Source: an uncultured Pseudomonadales bacterium (GTDB lineage: Bacteria > Pseudomonadota > Gammaproteobacteria > Pseudomonadales > Cellvibrionaceae). From it: a stretch of DNA of 64,000 nucleotides. The translations under genes and the position numbers were made by a program. A model generated the notes under the pieces. The model had not been told where the DNA came from. It saw only the letters and a list, made by a program, of their open reading frames with translations, and ran no database searches. The stretch spans positions 57,197 through 121,196 of the forward strand of contig CANLTI010000004.1 of NCBI GenBank assembly GCA_947494095.1, given 5' to 3'. Positions 26,616 through 35,762 of this stretch are shown piece by piece; position 1 is the stretch's first letter, and each line of letters starts with the position of its first letter.

Positions 26616-28121
26616 ATGAAATATCGTATTCCCCTCTCTATAGCGACTGGCGTAGCATTATTAATGGGTGGTTGCGCGACTGCACCGAAAGGTGACCCAT
26701 CAAGCAGTCGTATTCAGGTATTAGAAGCTGAGCTCGCTGCCTCTCAAAATGCACTAAAGCAAGAGCGCGGCCGAGCGCCCAGCTCGGTACCTGTAGCCTC
26801 TAATGGCGAGCTGCTCTTACCGCCTAACGCTAAAGCGGGCGAGTGCTATGCGAGGGTTTGGGTTGAGCCTCAATATAAAACACTAACCAAGCAAGTGGTT
26901 GTACAAGAGGCGGGCACTAAGCTTGACATTACGCCTGCTGAGTATGAGTGGCAAGAAGAGCAAGTGCTCGTCAAAGAAAGCGCAACACGCCTTATTAACG
27001 TGCCCGCACAATACCAAAGCGCCACCGAGCAGGTTATGGTCAGTGATGCCACACGCGTTTGGCGTACCGCGCTGCGCAATGGCCAGCCTGTGAGCCGCGA
27101 ATTATTGGCAGCGGCCGAGCGAGGGGGTATTGACCTCGGTGCTGCGCAGCCCAATTCTTGTTATCACGAGCATGTTGTACCGGCCGAAGTAAGGCAAAAA
27201 CAACAACAAGTTGAAGTCGCTCCGGCGAGCTTTACCTTATTGACTGAGCCGGCCGAGTACCGCTGGGTTGAAAAGCGTATGCTGATCAAAGAGGCATCGA
27301 CTAAGCTGGTTAACCGCGAGGCTATTTACAAAACAGTAACCGAGCAAATTATTGACAAGCCCGCGCACACCACCTGGAAAAAAGGCACAGGTCCCATACA
27401 AAAAATTGATGATGCTACCGGCGAAATCATGTGTTTAGTCGAGGTGCCAGCGACCTATAAAACGATTCAGCGTCAAGTACTTGTATCGCCGGCTAAAACC
27501 GAAACAATCACAATTCCTGCCGAATATAAAATCGTTAAAGTGCAAGAGCTTGTAAATAAAGCACAAGAAATCCGTCAAGACATTCCTGCTAAATATACAA
27601 CGGTTACCGTTAACGAAACATTAGGCGATAATAAGTTTGTATGGCATGAAGTACATGACAATACAATGAGTAAAGAGTCGCGTACCGGTAATAACATTTG
27701 TTTGCTCGAAACCCCCGCGAAATATAAAACCGTTAAAAAACAAGTGTTAGTTAGCGCTGCCCGCACCGAGACTGTCGTTATACCCGCAGTATACGAAACT
27801 CAAAAAGTACGTAAGTTGGTAAAAGATGCTAAACAATACAGTACGGTGATACCCGCTAAATATGAAACAGTCTCTTATCGTGAGCTAGCACAAAAAGGCT
27901 TTATGGATTGGAGAACCATATTGTGCGAAACCAACATGACCTCGGGCTTAGTTACTCGACTACAATCAACACTCAATAGTAAAGGTTATGACGCGGGTAC
28001 GGTAGATGGTGTAATAGGTATGCAAACAATGAAGGCTGTCAATAGCTATCAATCAGATAACCAACTGCCCCAAGATAAATACTTAAATATGAAAACACTT
28101 CAGCATTTACAGTTGCTGTAA
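26616..28121 (+). CDS. Lipoprotein with four long internal repeats and a peptidoglycan-binding C-terminus
   Basis: The protein has 501 residues; lipobox MGGC gives lipidation at Cys20. Four units of about 85-110 residues each open with a Cys-containing segment (GECYARVW, NSCYHEHV, IMCLVEVPATYKT, NICLLETPAKYKT). Each continues with short motifs of the form PA-x-Y-x-T, QVLV, T-E/K..IPAEY and a Trp-containing turn (VWRTAL, TWKKG, VWHEVH, DWRTIL). The last 65 residues (LVTRLQSTLNSKGYDAGTVD, GVIGMQTMKAVNSYQ) are a PG_binding_1 domain. The likely site is the periplasmic face of the outer membrane, tied to peptidoglycan. The function of the repeats is unknown. Confidence 0.85.
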   Translation: MKYRIPLSIATGVALLMGGCATAPKGDPSSSRIQVLEAELAASQNALKQERGRAPSSVPVASNGELLLPPNAKAGECYARVWVEPQYKTLTKQVVVQEAGTKLDITPAEYEWQEEQVLVKESATRLINVPAQYQSATEQVMVSDATRVWRTALRNGQPVSRELLAAAERGGIDLGAAQPNSCYHEHVVPAEVRQKQQQVEVAPASFTLLTEPAEYRWVEKRMLIKEASTKLVNREAIYKTVTEQIIDKPAHTTWKKGTGPIQKIDDATGEIMCLVEVPATYKTIQRQVLVSPAKTETITIPAEYKIVKVQELVNKAQEIRQDIPAKYTTVTVNETLGDNKFVWHEVHDNTMSKESRTGNNICLLETPAKYKTVKKQVLVSAARTETVVIPAVYETQKVRKLVKDAKQYSTVIPAKYETVSYRELAQKGFMDWRTILCETNMTSGLVTRLQSTLNSKGYDAGTVDGVIGMQTMKAVNSYQSDNQLPQDKYLNMKTLQHLQLL

Positions 28122-28143
28122 ATTTTGATTAAAAAGCACACCT

Positions 28144-28173
28144 AAAAAAGGCAGCCTAATGGCTGCCTTTTTT
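28144..28173. terminator. Bidirectional rho-independent terminator
   Basis: Stem AAGGCAGCC/GGCTGCCTT with a TAAT loop, flanked by an A-run on the left and six T on the right. It separates the repeat lipoprotein gene from the convergent DUF3806 gene. Confidence 0.9.
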
Positions 28174-28223
28174 ATGGTTTTTCGTAGAATAGTATAAGGG
28201 AAGAGCACGAGGGAAATAGCGCG

Positions 28224-28829
28224 CTAAAAAGGCACAGTAATTGTATTTCTATCGCGTTTTGGGGGCTTGGGTTTAATATTTTCTTGGGCGCTGTAGGGGA
28301 GTTTAGGTGTTACATCGGCCATTAAATCTAAACCCTTTTTATAAATACGCGCCATATCGTGCTCAGTACTTACGCGTAAGCGGCGGGTCATCATCGATAA
28401 GGGGAATAGGCAGTGAGTGGTTTTAGGAATGCACACAGCACTGCTACGGCCTTGCTTATCTTTATATTCAAACCATTGCCAGCCGTGTTCGGCAACATAA
28501 ATATCACCGAGTACTACACCAAAAGCTCGGTGGGTTTCGGTTTCAAAAATAGTGACGTGTTGGCCATCTAAAATACGCTGCATTAACTGAATGTCTTGAG
28601 TGTTAGTGCGCAAGCGCGCGCCAAAATTTTCACGCCCTAAGTCATCGATTACGGCACGTTTTTTATCAAAATATTTATTGTCGATCCAGCTTATTTCATT
28701 CAGCGTTACATCGTTGTCGGCGTCGCGGGCCGCATGTGTGTGCACCGCGATTAGGGGTGTCAGTACTAATGTTTTTAATAATAAACTTTTTAGTAAAAAA
28801 CCTTTTAGAGTCATAGTGTTTTTATTCAT
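28224..28829 (-). CDS. DUF3806-like exported protein
   Basis: The protein has 201 residues with an N-terminal signal sequence (hydrophobic run LLKSLLLKTLVLTPLIAVHT, cleavage near THAA). The middle region LMQRILDGQ, AFGVVLGDIYVAEHGWQWF and the later FPLSMMTRRL follow the pattern I associate with DUF3806: acidic lead-in, GVVLGDxxV..GWxW core, and a P..MM.RR end. Function unknown. The C-terminus is Pro/Lys-rich. Its start is 27 bases downstream of the stop of the FMN-binding glutamate synthase-like gene on the same strand, so the two could form one transcript. Confidence 0.65.
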   Translation of the reverse strand: MNKNTMTLKGFLLKSLLLKTLVLTPLIAVHTHAARDADNDVTLNEISWIDNKYFDKKRAVIDDLGRENFGARLRTNTQDIQLMQRILDGQHVTIFETETHRAFGVVLGDIYVAEHGWQWFEYKDKQGRSSAVCIPKTTHCLFPLSMMTRRLRVSTEHDMARIYKKGLDLMADVTPKLPYSAQENIKPKPPKRDRNTITVPF

Positions 28830-28856
28830 AAATAAGTCTTTTCTATTGGCATTGGG

Positions 28857-30362
28857 TTATTGTTTATCGCTGACCATTTTAATGGGTTCTGGGTGAATCT
28901 GTGACAACAAAGTGGAGCGACCAGTTTCATTAATAATGCGTACGTGTTTACGCGTGAGTTGGCGAGCATGGGCGGCACCGCAAGAGTGTGCAAGCATGTC
29001 TACTTCTTTGACGAGTTGCGCGTGGTAGCGGGCTACACGCATAGCCTTATTGTTGGAGTCTAGGCCTTTTTGCAGGCGCGTATCATGCGTGGTGATGCCC
29101 GTGGGACACGTGTTTTTATGGCATTGCATGGCTTGAATACAGCCGAGTGAAAACATAAAGCCACGGGCACTAACGACAAAGTCGGCACCAGTGGCCATGG
29201 CTCTTGCGGCCGCGCTGGGGTTAATTAATTTGCCGCTGGCAATAATGGCGATGCGCTTTTTGAGGTTATGTTTTTTGAGTTCATCAATCACAAACGGTAA
29301 ACTTTCCATCAGCGGTAAACCCATATAATCCATTAGTGCCTGAGGGGCTGCGCCTGTGCCACCTTCGGCGCCATCAATAGTGATAAAGTCGGGCAGTTGC
29401 TCGCTCGAGAGTGTGGCCATGTAAGCGCATAGCTCGCTAAACCATTGGGTGTCGCCTAGTACGGTTTTAAAGCCTACGGGCTTGCCGGTAATATCACGAA
29501 TATCGGCCAAGCGATCGATCAGCTCTTGGAGAGTCTCAATATCGCGGTGGCGGTTGGGGCTTACCGAGGCCTCGCCTTGAGGGATACCACGAGTGGCAGC
29601 GATACTGGCGGTGACTTTGGCGGCGGGCAATATACCGCCTTTGCCAGGTTTGGCGCCTTGGCTGAGTTTTAGCTCAAACATTTTAACGTTAGGGTTATTG
29701 GCAATGGCCTTAAGACGTAAAGGGCATAGGTTGCCTTCGTTATCGCGCACGCCATATTTGGCGGTACCTATTTGAAAGACAATATCGCAATTGCCACTCA
29801 AATGGTATTGACTTAAACCGCCTTCGCCGGTGTTTAACCAGCATTTGGCTGCCGCGGCCCCGTGCGATAACGCTGTAAGCGCTGGCCCCGAAAGCGCACC
29901 GTAGCTCATACCCGAGATATTAAAAAATGCTGGCGCTTGATAGGGGTGCAGGCAGTGCTCACCAATGGTTTTTGAGGGTGTGGGTTGGGTGTGTTCTTCA
30001 AGTAGCGGGAAGCCTGCCGGCATAAAGTGGCAATCGCCGGCTGTATTGAACGCACGGGTAGAGCCAAAAGCCACACTCGTTGATAGCCCTTTAGCGGCGC
30101 GGTACACCCATGAGCGAATGGCGCGGTTAAAGGGTTGCTCTTCGCGGTCTTGCGAATAAAAATATTGCCGAAAAAACTCACCCAAGTGCTCAAAAAAATA
30201 CCGAAATCGACCAATCACTGGGTAGTTACGGCGGATGGTATGACGTGTTTGGCGGATATCCACAATATAAAGTGCGATAATAGTCAATAATCCAAGGCCT
30301 ATCCCCACGATAAAAAGTGCTGCCAAAAAGTTAATCACATTGTGCATGTAGCTATCGAACAT
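28857..30362 (-). CDS. FMN-binding glutamate synthase-family protein, membrane anchored
   Basis: The protein has 501 residues from the ATG at 30362; an upstream TTG/ATG frame extension is not supported by a hydrophobic start. Residues 5-35 form a transmembrane segment (INFFLAALFIVGIGLGLLTI type). The rest is a TIM-barrel GltB-like synthase domain: FNISGMSYGALSGPAL, GEGGLSQYH, GAKPGKGGILPAAKV, TIDGAEGGTGAAP and a CPTGITTHD motif. Stand-alone members lack the glutaminase domain, so the nitrogen donor is unknown, and true glutamate synthesis is unproved. It probably uses FMN and an FeS cluster at the inner-membrane face. Confidence 0.9.
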   Translation of the reverse strand: MFDSYMHNVINFLAALFIVGIGLGLLTIIALYIVDIRQTRHTIRRNYPVIGRFRYFFEHLGEFFRQYFYSQDREEQPFNRAIRSWVYRAAKGLSTSVAFGSTRAFNTAGDCHFMPAGFPLLEEHTQPTPSKTIGEHCLHPYQAPAFFNISGMSYGALSGPALTALSHGAAAAKCWLNTGEGGLSQYHLSGNCDIVFQIGTAKYGVRDNEGNLCPLRLKAIANNPNVKMFELKLSQGAKPGKGGILPAAKVTASIAATRGIPQGEASVSPNRHRDIETLQELIDRLADIRDITGKPVGFKTVLGDTQWFSELCAYMATLSSEQLPDFITIDGAEGGTGAAPQALMDYMGLPLMESLPFVIDELKKHNLKKRIAIIASGKLINPSAAARAMATGADFVVSARGFMFSLGCIQAMQCHKNTCPTGITTHDTRLQKGLDSNNKAMRVARYHAQLVKEVDMLAHSCGAAHARQLTRKHVRIINETGRSTLLSQIHPEPIKMVSDKQ

Positions 30363-30570
30363 AACAGATTCCGTTTGAGTGTTATTCGAGCATGGCTTCG
30401 GTGGCCGTTGCCGGCAGTGAGTAAAGGCGCAGTATAGAGCTTTCGTCGCCAATTGTTTACGCCGTTGTGCTTATCGTTAGTCGGTTATTATTGACCTGTC
30501 ATTGTATTGTGAGTGGTTAATCCGTGGGCGCGTTTAGGTCAGTCAGTAATATTAAAGGTATAACAAAATA

Positions 30571-30930
30571 ATGAAAGTAATCGTAGATGCTAAAACCCTT
30601 ATGGTACTGGTGGGCTGGATATTGGCGGGGCTGGCGTCTGTCGCGCTAATTGCTCAACACATAAGGTGGACAAACCAGCAGTCGCTGTGGCAGCAAGAGT
30701 TAACGCAGCAGGTAGAGCGCGTTGTAGAGCTAGAGCTCATTATTGCGGACTTGCATTTGCAAAAAGATGAAAGAGCCGCAATGGCCGATATCGCCGATGT
30801 GAATACTGCGCTTGAGCCTGTACCCGCTGAAAAAGCCGGTACTGCAATCAAGGAAACTGCCCAAAAAACAGGCTCAGCCATTAATAGCGCGTTTAACCGT
30901 GTACGCAGTACCTTTAAGCGCGATGACTAA
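30571..30930 (+). CDS. Small single-pass membrane protein with coiled coil
   Basis: The protein has 119 residues. A transmembrane helix (MVLVGWILAGLASVALIAQH, about residues 11-30) is followed by a heptad-like helix (QSLWQQELTQQVERVVELEL) and a basic amphipathic end (AINSAFNRVRSTFKRDD). No family recognised. The layout resembles small membrane scaffold or division-associated proteins, but this is only shape. It stands alone between two unrelated genes. Confidence 0.6.
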   Translation: MKVIVDAKTLMVLVGWILAGLASVALIAQHIRWTNQQSLWQQELTQQVERVVELELIIADLHLQKDERAAMADIADVNTALEPVPAEKAGTAIKETAQKTGSAINSAFNRVRSTFKRDD

Positions 30931-31009
30931 TTAGCGCAAAAGCGCTCGAGCTGACATGTCGAGTTCGATAGCGTGTGAGTGGTGCTATCGCGAAGCGTTG
31001 CCAGTACAG

Positions 31010-31041
31010 CAGTCTGCAAATACAACAGTCTGCAAATACAA
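31010..31041. repeat. 16-bp direct repeat, two copies
   Basis: CAGTCTGCAAATACAA occurs twice end to end just upstream of the LPMO-like gene, with a partial third CAGCTTGG. A hairpin CGATAGC/GCTATCG lies at 30966-30990. Confidence 0.8.
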
Positions 31042-31087
31042 CAGCTTGGTACCCCTATGATCACCTTGCATAAGCGAGATAACAATA

Positions 31088-32593
31088 ATGAAAAAAGCTT
31101 TGATCTCTTCATGTTTATTAGCGGTAGTGGGGCTTTTTTGTGCCTCGCAAGCGTCAGCTCATGCGCGCTGGAGTCAAGATGGCACAACTCCTGGGCGCAA
31201 TAATAAAGCGAACCTTAAAGTGGGGCCTTGCGGCAATGTAGCACGCGGTAGCACACCTGCAGTGTTTAAAGCTGGGCAAACCATTACACTCAATTGGGAG
31301 TCGACGATTTACCATGAAGGGTATTTTCGCATCTCGTTTGCGGCGGCAGGTGATACGGGTTTTGAGCAAACAGTGCTGCTCGATAACATTCCGGAGCGTG
31401 AGCGGCCGCCGGGCCCTTATTCGGCACAGGTGACGTTACCGAGCGAGCCTTGTGAGGCGTGCACACTACAGCTCATTCAAGTGATGCTCGATCGAACGCC
31501 ACCGACTAATTATTACTCTTGTGCCGATATTCAATTGACCGCCGATGATGGGCCCGGCGATACAGTAGATACCACCGCACCTGCACCGGTGTCTGCGTTG
31601 GCGTGGGCCGATAGCAATCGCCGCATTCAGTGGCAAAACCCGACCGAAGATTTTGCCGGTGTGCTGTTGCTTAGCCATCGTGCATCGTTGAATCAGCTTA
31701 ATCAAGACGAGCCACAAGCCGGTATTTTTTATCGTATTGGTGATGCGTTAGGCAATGCGAGTGTGGTGTATACAGGCCAAGGCCAAGGGTTTGAGCCTGC
31801 TGCTGAGGGTGGCAATTTTAGTCTGTATGCTTTTGATAAGGCCGGTAATTATAGTGCGGCTCAGTTTTTAATGGCTGCTCTCGCTGAGCCTGAATTTTAC
31901 TTTGATGTGAGCGTTCAACATGAGCAAGTAGGGCAGCCAGGGGTAGGTGTTTTTGCTGCCGATGGCGCTGTGATTGTGCAGGCTAATGCCACTACCATTG
32001 CCGGTGCGGGAGATATTGCCTTGGTGGTGAATGATGCACAAGGTGCGGTTATTTTTGCCGAACAAGGCGCAGGTATGTGGACGTTTGACCCGAGTGATTT
32101 TGCAGGCGATACACTGGCTTTAACCGTTTCCGGTCGCGATACCCTGCGCCCCGATAAACCTTTAGTGCTCCCCTTTGTGGTCGATGTTGCTCCTTATAGC
32201 TACTACAAGCCGAGGCTGGTTTTTTATCAAGGGGGCCAGGTGCTAACCCGTGCAGCCACAACCGATGCCGGCGATATCACTGTGCAAGTTGAGTTTGACG
32301 GGCCTGTACCTAGCAATGTGAGTGACTGGCGAGCCCAGTGGAGCGAAATGCCGGTATCAGGCGCCACGCTTAGCCCCAATGGCCTGAGTCTGAGCTTCCC
32401 CGCTGGGCTTACAACGGTTAATGTCACGTTTGAAGTCGAAATTTTTAGTGCCACGGCACAAGCGGCGCCCGCCTTGCGCAAAGCCTTAGCCATTAATAAG
32501 CCTATACGCCTTGGCGGTTTGCCAATGGGTTGGCTGGCGATATTGACGATATTGAGCTTGATTGGGCGTGTGCGATTGCAAGCACGGCGCTAA
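31088..32593 (+). CDS. Secreted LPMO-like copper protein (SCE4755-type) with C-terminal membrane/sorting tail
   Basis: The protein has 501 residues. Signal peptide cleavage after QASA (residue 24) leaves His25 as mature residue 1. A second His (H76) lies in STIYHEGYFRISF. This pair can form the copper histidine brace of lytic polysaccharide monooxygenases. Cys48, 122, 125 and 145 (VGPCGN, PCEACTLQLIQVM, YYSCADIQL) probably make two disulfides. The domain at 25-150 matches the SCE4755 LPMO-like family as I recall it. Residues 160-470 contain beta-rich, Ig-like segments. The end (GGLPMGWLAILTILSLIGRV then RLQARR) is Gly-Gly, a hydrophobic helix and a basic tip, like a sorting or anchor signal. 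Substrate and activity are unproved. Confidence 0.8.
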   Translation: MKKALISSCLLAVVGLFCASQASAHARWSQDGTTPGRNNKANLKVGPCGNVARGSTPAVFKAGQTITLNWESTIYHEGYFRISFAAAGDTGFEQTVLLDNIPERERPPGPYSAQVTLPSEPCEACTLQLIQVMLDRTPPTNYYSCADIQLTADDGPGDTVDTTAPAPVSALAWADSNRRIQWQNPTEDFAGVLLLSHRASLNQLNQDEPQAGIFYRIGDALGNASVVYTGQGQGFEPAAEGGNFSLYAFDKAGNYSAAQFLMAALAEPEFYFDVSVQHEQVGQPGVGVFAADGAVIVQANATTIAGAGDIALVVNDAQGAVIFAEQGAGMWTFDPSDFAGDTLALTVSGRDTLRPDKPLVLPFVVDVAPYSYYKPRLVFYQGGQVLTRAATTDAGDITVQVEFDGPVPSNVSDWRAQWSEMPVSGATLSPNGLSLSFPAGLTTVNVTFEVEIFSATAQAAPALRKALAINKPIRLGGLPMGWLAILTILSLIGRVRLQARR

Positions 32594-32663
32594 AGCGGTA
32601 GATTGCTTATTGAAACATTAAGCGTCACTGTTTAGTTTTATTGATTTAATTAGGAGTACCGCG

Positions 32664-33281
32664 GTGGAGCTTGCATGCTTAGACCTTGAAGGTGTTTTAA
32701 TTCCAGAGATCTGGATTGCTTTCGCAGAAACAACCCGAATTGAAGAGCTTAAAGTGACAACGCGCGATATTCCCGATTATGACGAGTTAATGACCCTGCG
32801 TTTAGCGGTGTTGGCTAAGCACAACTTAGGGCTTAACGAAATTCAAAAAGTCATCGCAACGCTAAGCCCGCTAGAGGGGGCTAAAGAATTTATTGATTGG
32901 CTGCGTGAGCGTTTTCAGGTGGTGATTTTGTCGGATACATTTTACGAGTTTGCAGGCCCCTTGATGGCGCAATTGGGTTACCCGACATTGCTTTGTCACA
33001 CATTAACGATTGATGAAAACGGCAAGCTTATCGATTATAATCTGCGCCAAGCTAACCCCAAGCGTCAAGCTATTTGTGCTTTTAAAAGCATTTACTATCG
33101 CACTATTGCGGCGGGTGACTCTTATAACGATATCACAATGCTGGCCGAAGCCGATGCCGGTATTTTATTCTGCGCACCTAAAAACGTGATGCGCGAGTTT
33201 CCGCAGTTTCCTGCGGTGCACACGTTCGAAGATCTCAAAAAAGAATTCATTAAAGCCAGTAACCGCGATTTAACATTTTAA
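32664..33281 (+). CDS. thrH: Phosphoserine phosphatase / homoserine phosphotransferase
   Basis: The protein has 205 residues from a GTG start with AGGAG seven bases upstream. HAD-superfamily motifs: CLDLEGVLIPEIW (first Asp motif with Glu in place of the usual Gly, as in ThrH), VVILSDTFYEF, and AAGDSYNDITML. It hydrolyses phosphoserine and can pass the phosphate to homoserine, linking serine and threonine pathways. Length and motifs match Pseudomonas ThrH. Single gene. Confidence 0.93.
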   Translation: MELACLDLEGVLIPEIWIAFAETTRIEELKVTTRDIPDYDELMTLRLAVLAKHNLGLNEIQKVIATLSPLEGAKEFIDWLRERFQVVILSDTFYEFAGPLMAQLGYPTLLCHTLTIDENGKLIDYNLRQANPKRQAICAFKSIYYRTIAAGDSYNDITMLAEADAGILFCAPKNVMREFPQFPAVHTFEDLKKEFIKASNRDLTF

Positions 33282-33416
33282 TGGCGTCCTTTGATGTTTT
33301 TAAAAACCGTCATTAAGTTTATTGCGTTTTTTTTGTGGATGCTGTAAAACCCCAAAAAACCAAAAAAACAGCCTTATTAATAGGCACTTACAACAATAAT
33401 AATTTTAGGAGGCCCT

Positions 33417-34688
33417 ATGGCGGCTACACCCAGTCACACTCACACGCATACCCCCAGCAATGGCGAGCCCAATCAACGCTATTTATTGCCATTAATCTGG
33501 TTGACCTCACTGTTTTTTATGTGGGGCTTTATTACCTGCTTAAACGATATATTAATACCTCATTTAAAAGGTGTCTTTGACTTAAGCTATACCCAAGCCA
33601 TGTTGGTGCAGTTTTGTTTTTTTGGTGCCTATTTTTTAGTGTCTATGCCTGCCGGTGCTTTAGTTAAGCGCTTGGGGTTTCAGCGCGGTATTGTTGTGGG
33701 TTTAGTGGTTGCCGGTTTGGGTTGCTTACTGTTTTACCCTGCAGCGCAAGCACGTATGTATATTTTATTTTTGGGAGCGCTGTTTGTATTGGCTTCGGGC
33801 ATTACTATTTTACAGGTATCGGCCAACCCCTTTGTAACAACGCTTGGGCCAGCCGAAACGGCCTCTAGCCGTTTAACACTCACACAAGCTTTTAATTCGT
33901 TGGGCACTACTATTGCACCTATGTTTGGTGCCTTTCTTATTCTTTCGGCTGCGCCCGAAGGTGCTACAGTGGCCCAAGTGCAGGCGCATGAAGTACAAGC
34001 GGTGCAGGGGCCTTATGTATTACTCTTTGGTGCTTTAATTACATTGGCAATTATTTTTGCGATTATTAAACTGCCTAAAATTATACAAGACGATGGCCCG
34101 AGTGAGGCTGGCGTTACGGGTGGCGGATCGGCTTGGGCTTACCCTCATTTAGTACTTGGTGCAGTGGGAATTTTTGTGTATGTGGGTGCTGAGGTAGCGA
34201 TTGGTAGCTTTATTGTCAACTTTTTAGGTGAGCCGACAGTTGCCGGCATGCAAGAGCACGAAGCCGGCGCCATGCTAACGTATTACTGGATGGGGGCGAT
34301 GGTGGGCCGCTTTATTGGTGCAGCGGTTATGCGCTATGTGCCAGCAGGTAAAGTACTCGCTTTTAATGCGCTTATGGCATGTATATTAGTGACGCTGGCT
34401 ATTGTTTCGTCTGGGCAAGTGGCGATGGTGGCTATTTTAGCGGTAGGGCTGTGTAATTCTATTATGTTCCCAACGATTTTTAGCTTGGCATTGCGTGGCT
34501 TGGGTCGGCATACCAGTCAGGGCTCAGGTATTTTGTGCATGGCGATTGTTGGCGGTGCTATTGTGCCATTACTGCAAGGCGTATTAGCCGATAGCATTGG
34601 CGTACAACTGGCGTTCTTTTTGCCCATTATTTGCTATGCCTTTATTATGTATTATGGTCTTGTGGGCTCAAAGCCCAAAAATAGTTAA
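33417..34688 (+). CDS. FucP-family sugar:proton symporter (MFS)
   Basis: The protein has 423 residues with a perfect AGGAGG six bases before the ATG. About 12 transmembrane helices are visible. Family marks are [32 protein letters not shown] and [20 protein letters not shown], the last being conserved in fucose/glucose/galactose transporters of the FucP/GluP group. The His-rich N-terminus (HTHTHTPS) is cytoplasmic. The exact sugar is not readable. It is followed 13 bases later by a Tas-like reductase, suggesting one transcript for sugar or aldehyde use. Confidence 0.88.
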   Translation: MAATPSHTHTHTPSNGEPNQRYLLPLIWLTSLFFMWGFITCLNDILIPHLKGVFDLSYTQAMLVQFCFFGAYFLVSMPAGALVKRLGFQRGIVVGLVVAGLGCLLFYPAAQARMYILFLGALFVLASGITILQVSANPFVTTLGPAETASSRLTLTQAFNSLGTTIAPMFGAFLILSAAPEGATVAQVQAHEVQAVQGPYVLLFGALITLAIIFAIIKLPKIIQDDGPSEAGVTGGGSAWAYPHLVLGAVGIFVYVGAEVAIGSFIVNFLGEPTVAGMQEHEAGAMLTYYWMGAMVGRFIGAAVMRYVPAGKVLAFNALMACILVTLAIVSSGQVAMVAILAVGLCNSIMFPTIFSLALRGLGRHTSQGSGILCMAIVGGAIVPLLQGVLADSIGVQLAFFLPIICYAFIMYYGLVGSKPKNS

Positions 34689-34701
34689 CAGAGGATAAAC
34701 C

Positions 34702-35742
34702 GTGCAATACCGTCAACTAGGTACAACAGATTTAAACGTCAGTTTAATTGGTTTAGGCACTATGACGTGGGGCTGGCAAAACACGCAGGCCGAGGGTTTT
34801 GAGCAGATGGATTATGCTTTAACTCAGGGAGTGAATTTTTTTGATACTGCCGAAATGTATGCCATTCCACCGACGCCCGAGCGTTTTGGTACCACCGAAG
34901 CTATTATTGGCCATTGGTTTGCGGCCCGCAAAAACCGTGACCAAGTTGTGTTAGCCTCTAAAATTACTGGGCCCGGGCTTGATTGGGTGCGCGGTGGCGA
35001 TAACCAAATTAACAAAAAAAATCTGACATCGGCATTAGAAGATAGCCTCAAGCGCTTGCAAACCGATTACATCGATGTGTATCAATTGCACTGGCCTAAT
35101 CGCGGCGCGTACCACTTTGGCAAAACGTGGGATTTCGCCCCGGCTTTTGATGCGACTGCTGAGCGTGAAAACTTTTTAGAAGTTTTACATACGCTTCAAG
35201 GTTTTATTGAACAAGGCAAAATTAGGCACTTTGGTTTATCGAACGAAACCGCTTGGGGTTTAATGCAATACTTGCAATTAGCCAACGATCACAATTTACC
35301 AAGAGCGGTTTCTATTCAAAATGAATACTCGTTATTATGCCGTCATTTTGAACCTGATTTGGCCGAGGTGGCTTTAAGTGAGCAGTGTGGTTTACTGGCT
35401 TGGTCACCCTTGGCGCGAGGTATTTTAAGCGGTAAATACTTGAATGGTGCAAAGCCTGCAGGCGCGCGCTTAACACTTGAAACTCGCCCCGAGCATCGCA
35501 CCGGCAAAACTGTAGATGATGCCGCAGCAGCCTATATTGCTATTGCTAAGCGCCATGGCCTAGATCCTTGCCAAATGGCATTGGCATTTGTGAATGCGCA
35601 GCCTTTTGTGACTTCTAATTTAATTGGCGCTACCACTATGGCGCAATTAAAAAGCAATATCGACTCGGTAAACCTTAAGCTTGCACCAGAGGTGTTGGCC
35701 GATATTGCCCAGGCTAGGCGTGAGTTCCCTCAGCCTTATTAG
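34702..35742 (+). CDS. NADP(H)-dependent aldo-keto reductase, Tas-like
   Basis: The protein has 346 residues, the same length as E. coli Tas. AKR landmarks: GLGTMTWGWQNT, the catalytic-Asp/Tyr region NFFDTAEMYAIPP, SKITGPG with the active-site Lys, and YQLHWPNRGAYHFGK with the His. FIEQGKIRHFGLSNE follows. Tas-type proteins reduce aldehydes and were found as suppressors of amino-acid starvation; the natural substrate is uncertain. It is probably co-transcribed with the upstream sugar transporter. Confidence 0.88.
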   Translation: MQYRQLGTTDLNVSLIGLGTMTWGWQNTQAEGFEQMDYALTQGVNFFDTAEMYAIPPTPERFGTTEAIIGHWFAARKNRDQVVLASKITGPGLDWVRGGDNQINKKNLTSALEDSLKRLQTDYIDVYQLHWPNRGAYHFGKTWDFAPAFDATAERENFLEVLHTLQGFIEQGKIRHFGLSNETAWGLMQYLQLANDHNLPRAVSIQNEYSLLCRHFEPDLAEVALSEQCGLLAWSPLARGILSGKYLNGAKPAGARLTLETRPEHRTGKTVDDAAAAYIAIAKRHGLDPCQMALAFVNAQPFVTSNLIGATTMAQLKSNIDSVNLKLAPEVLADIAQARREFPQPY

Positions 35743-35762
35743 TGCACGCACTCAAAGTACAC

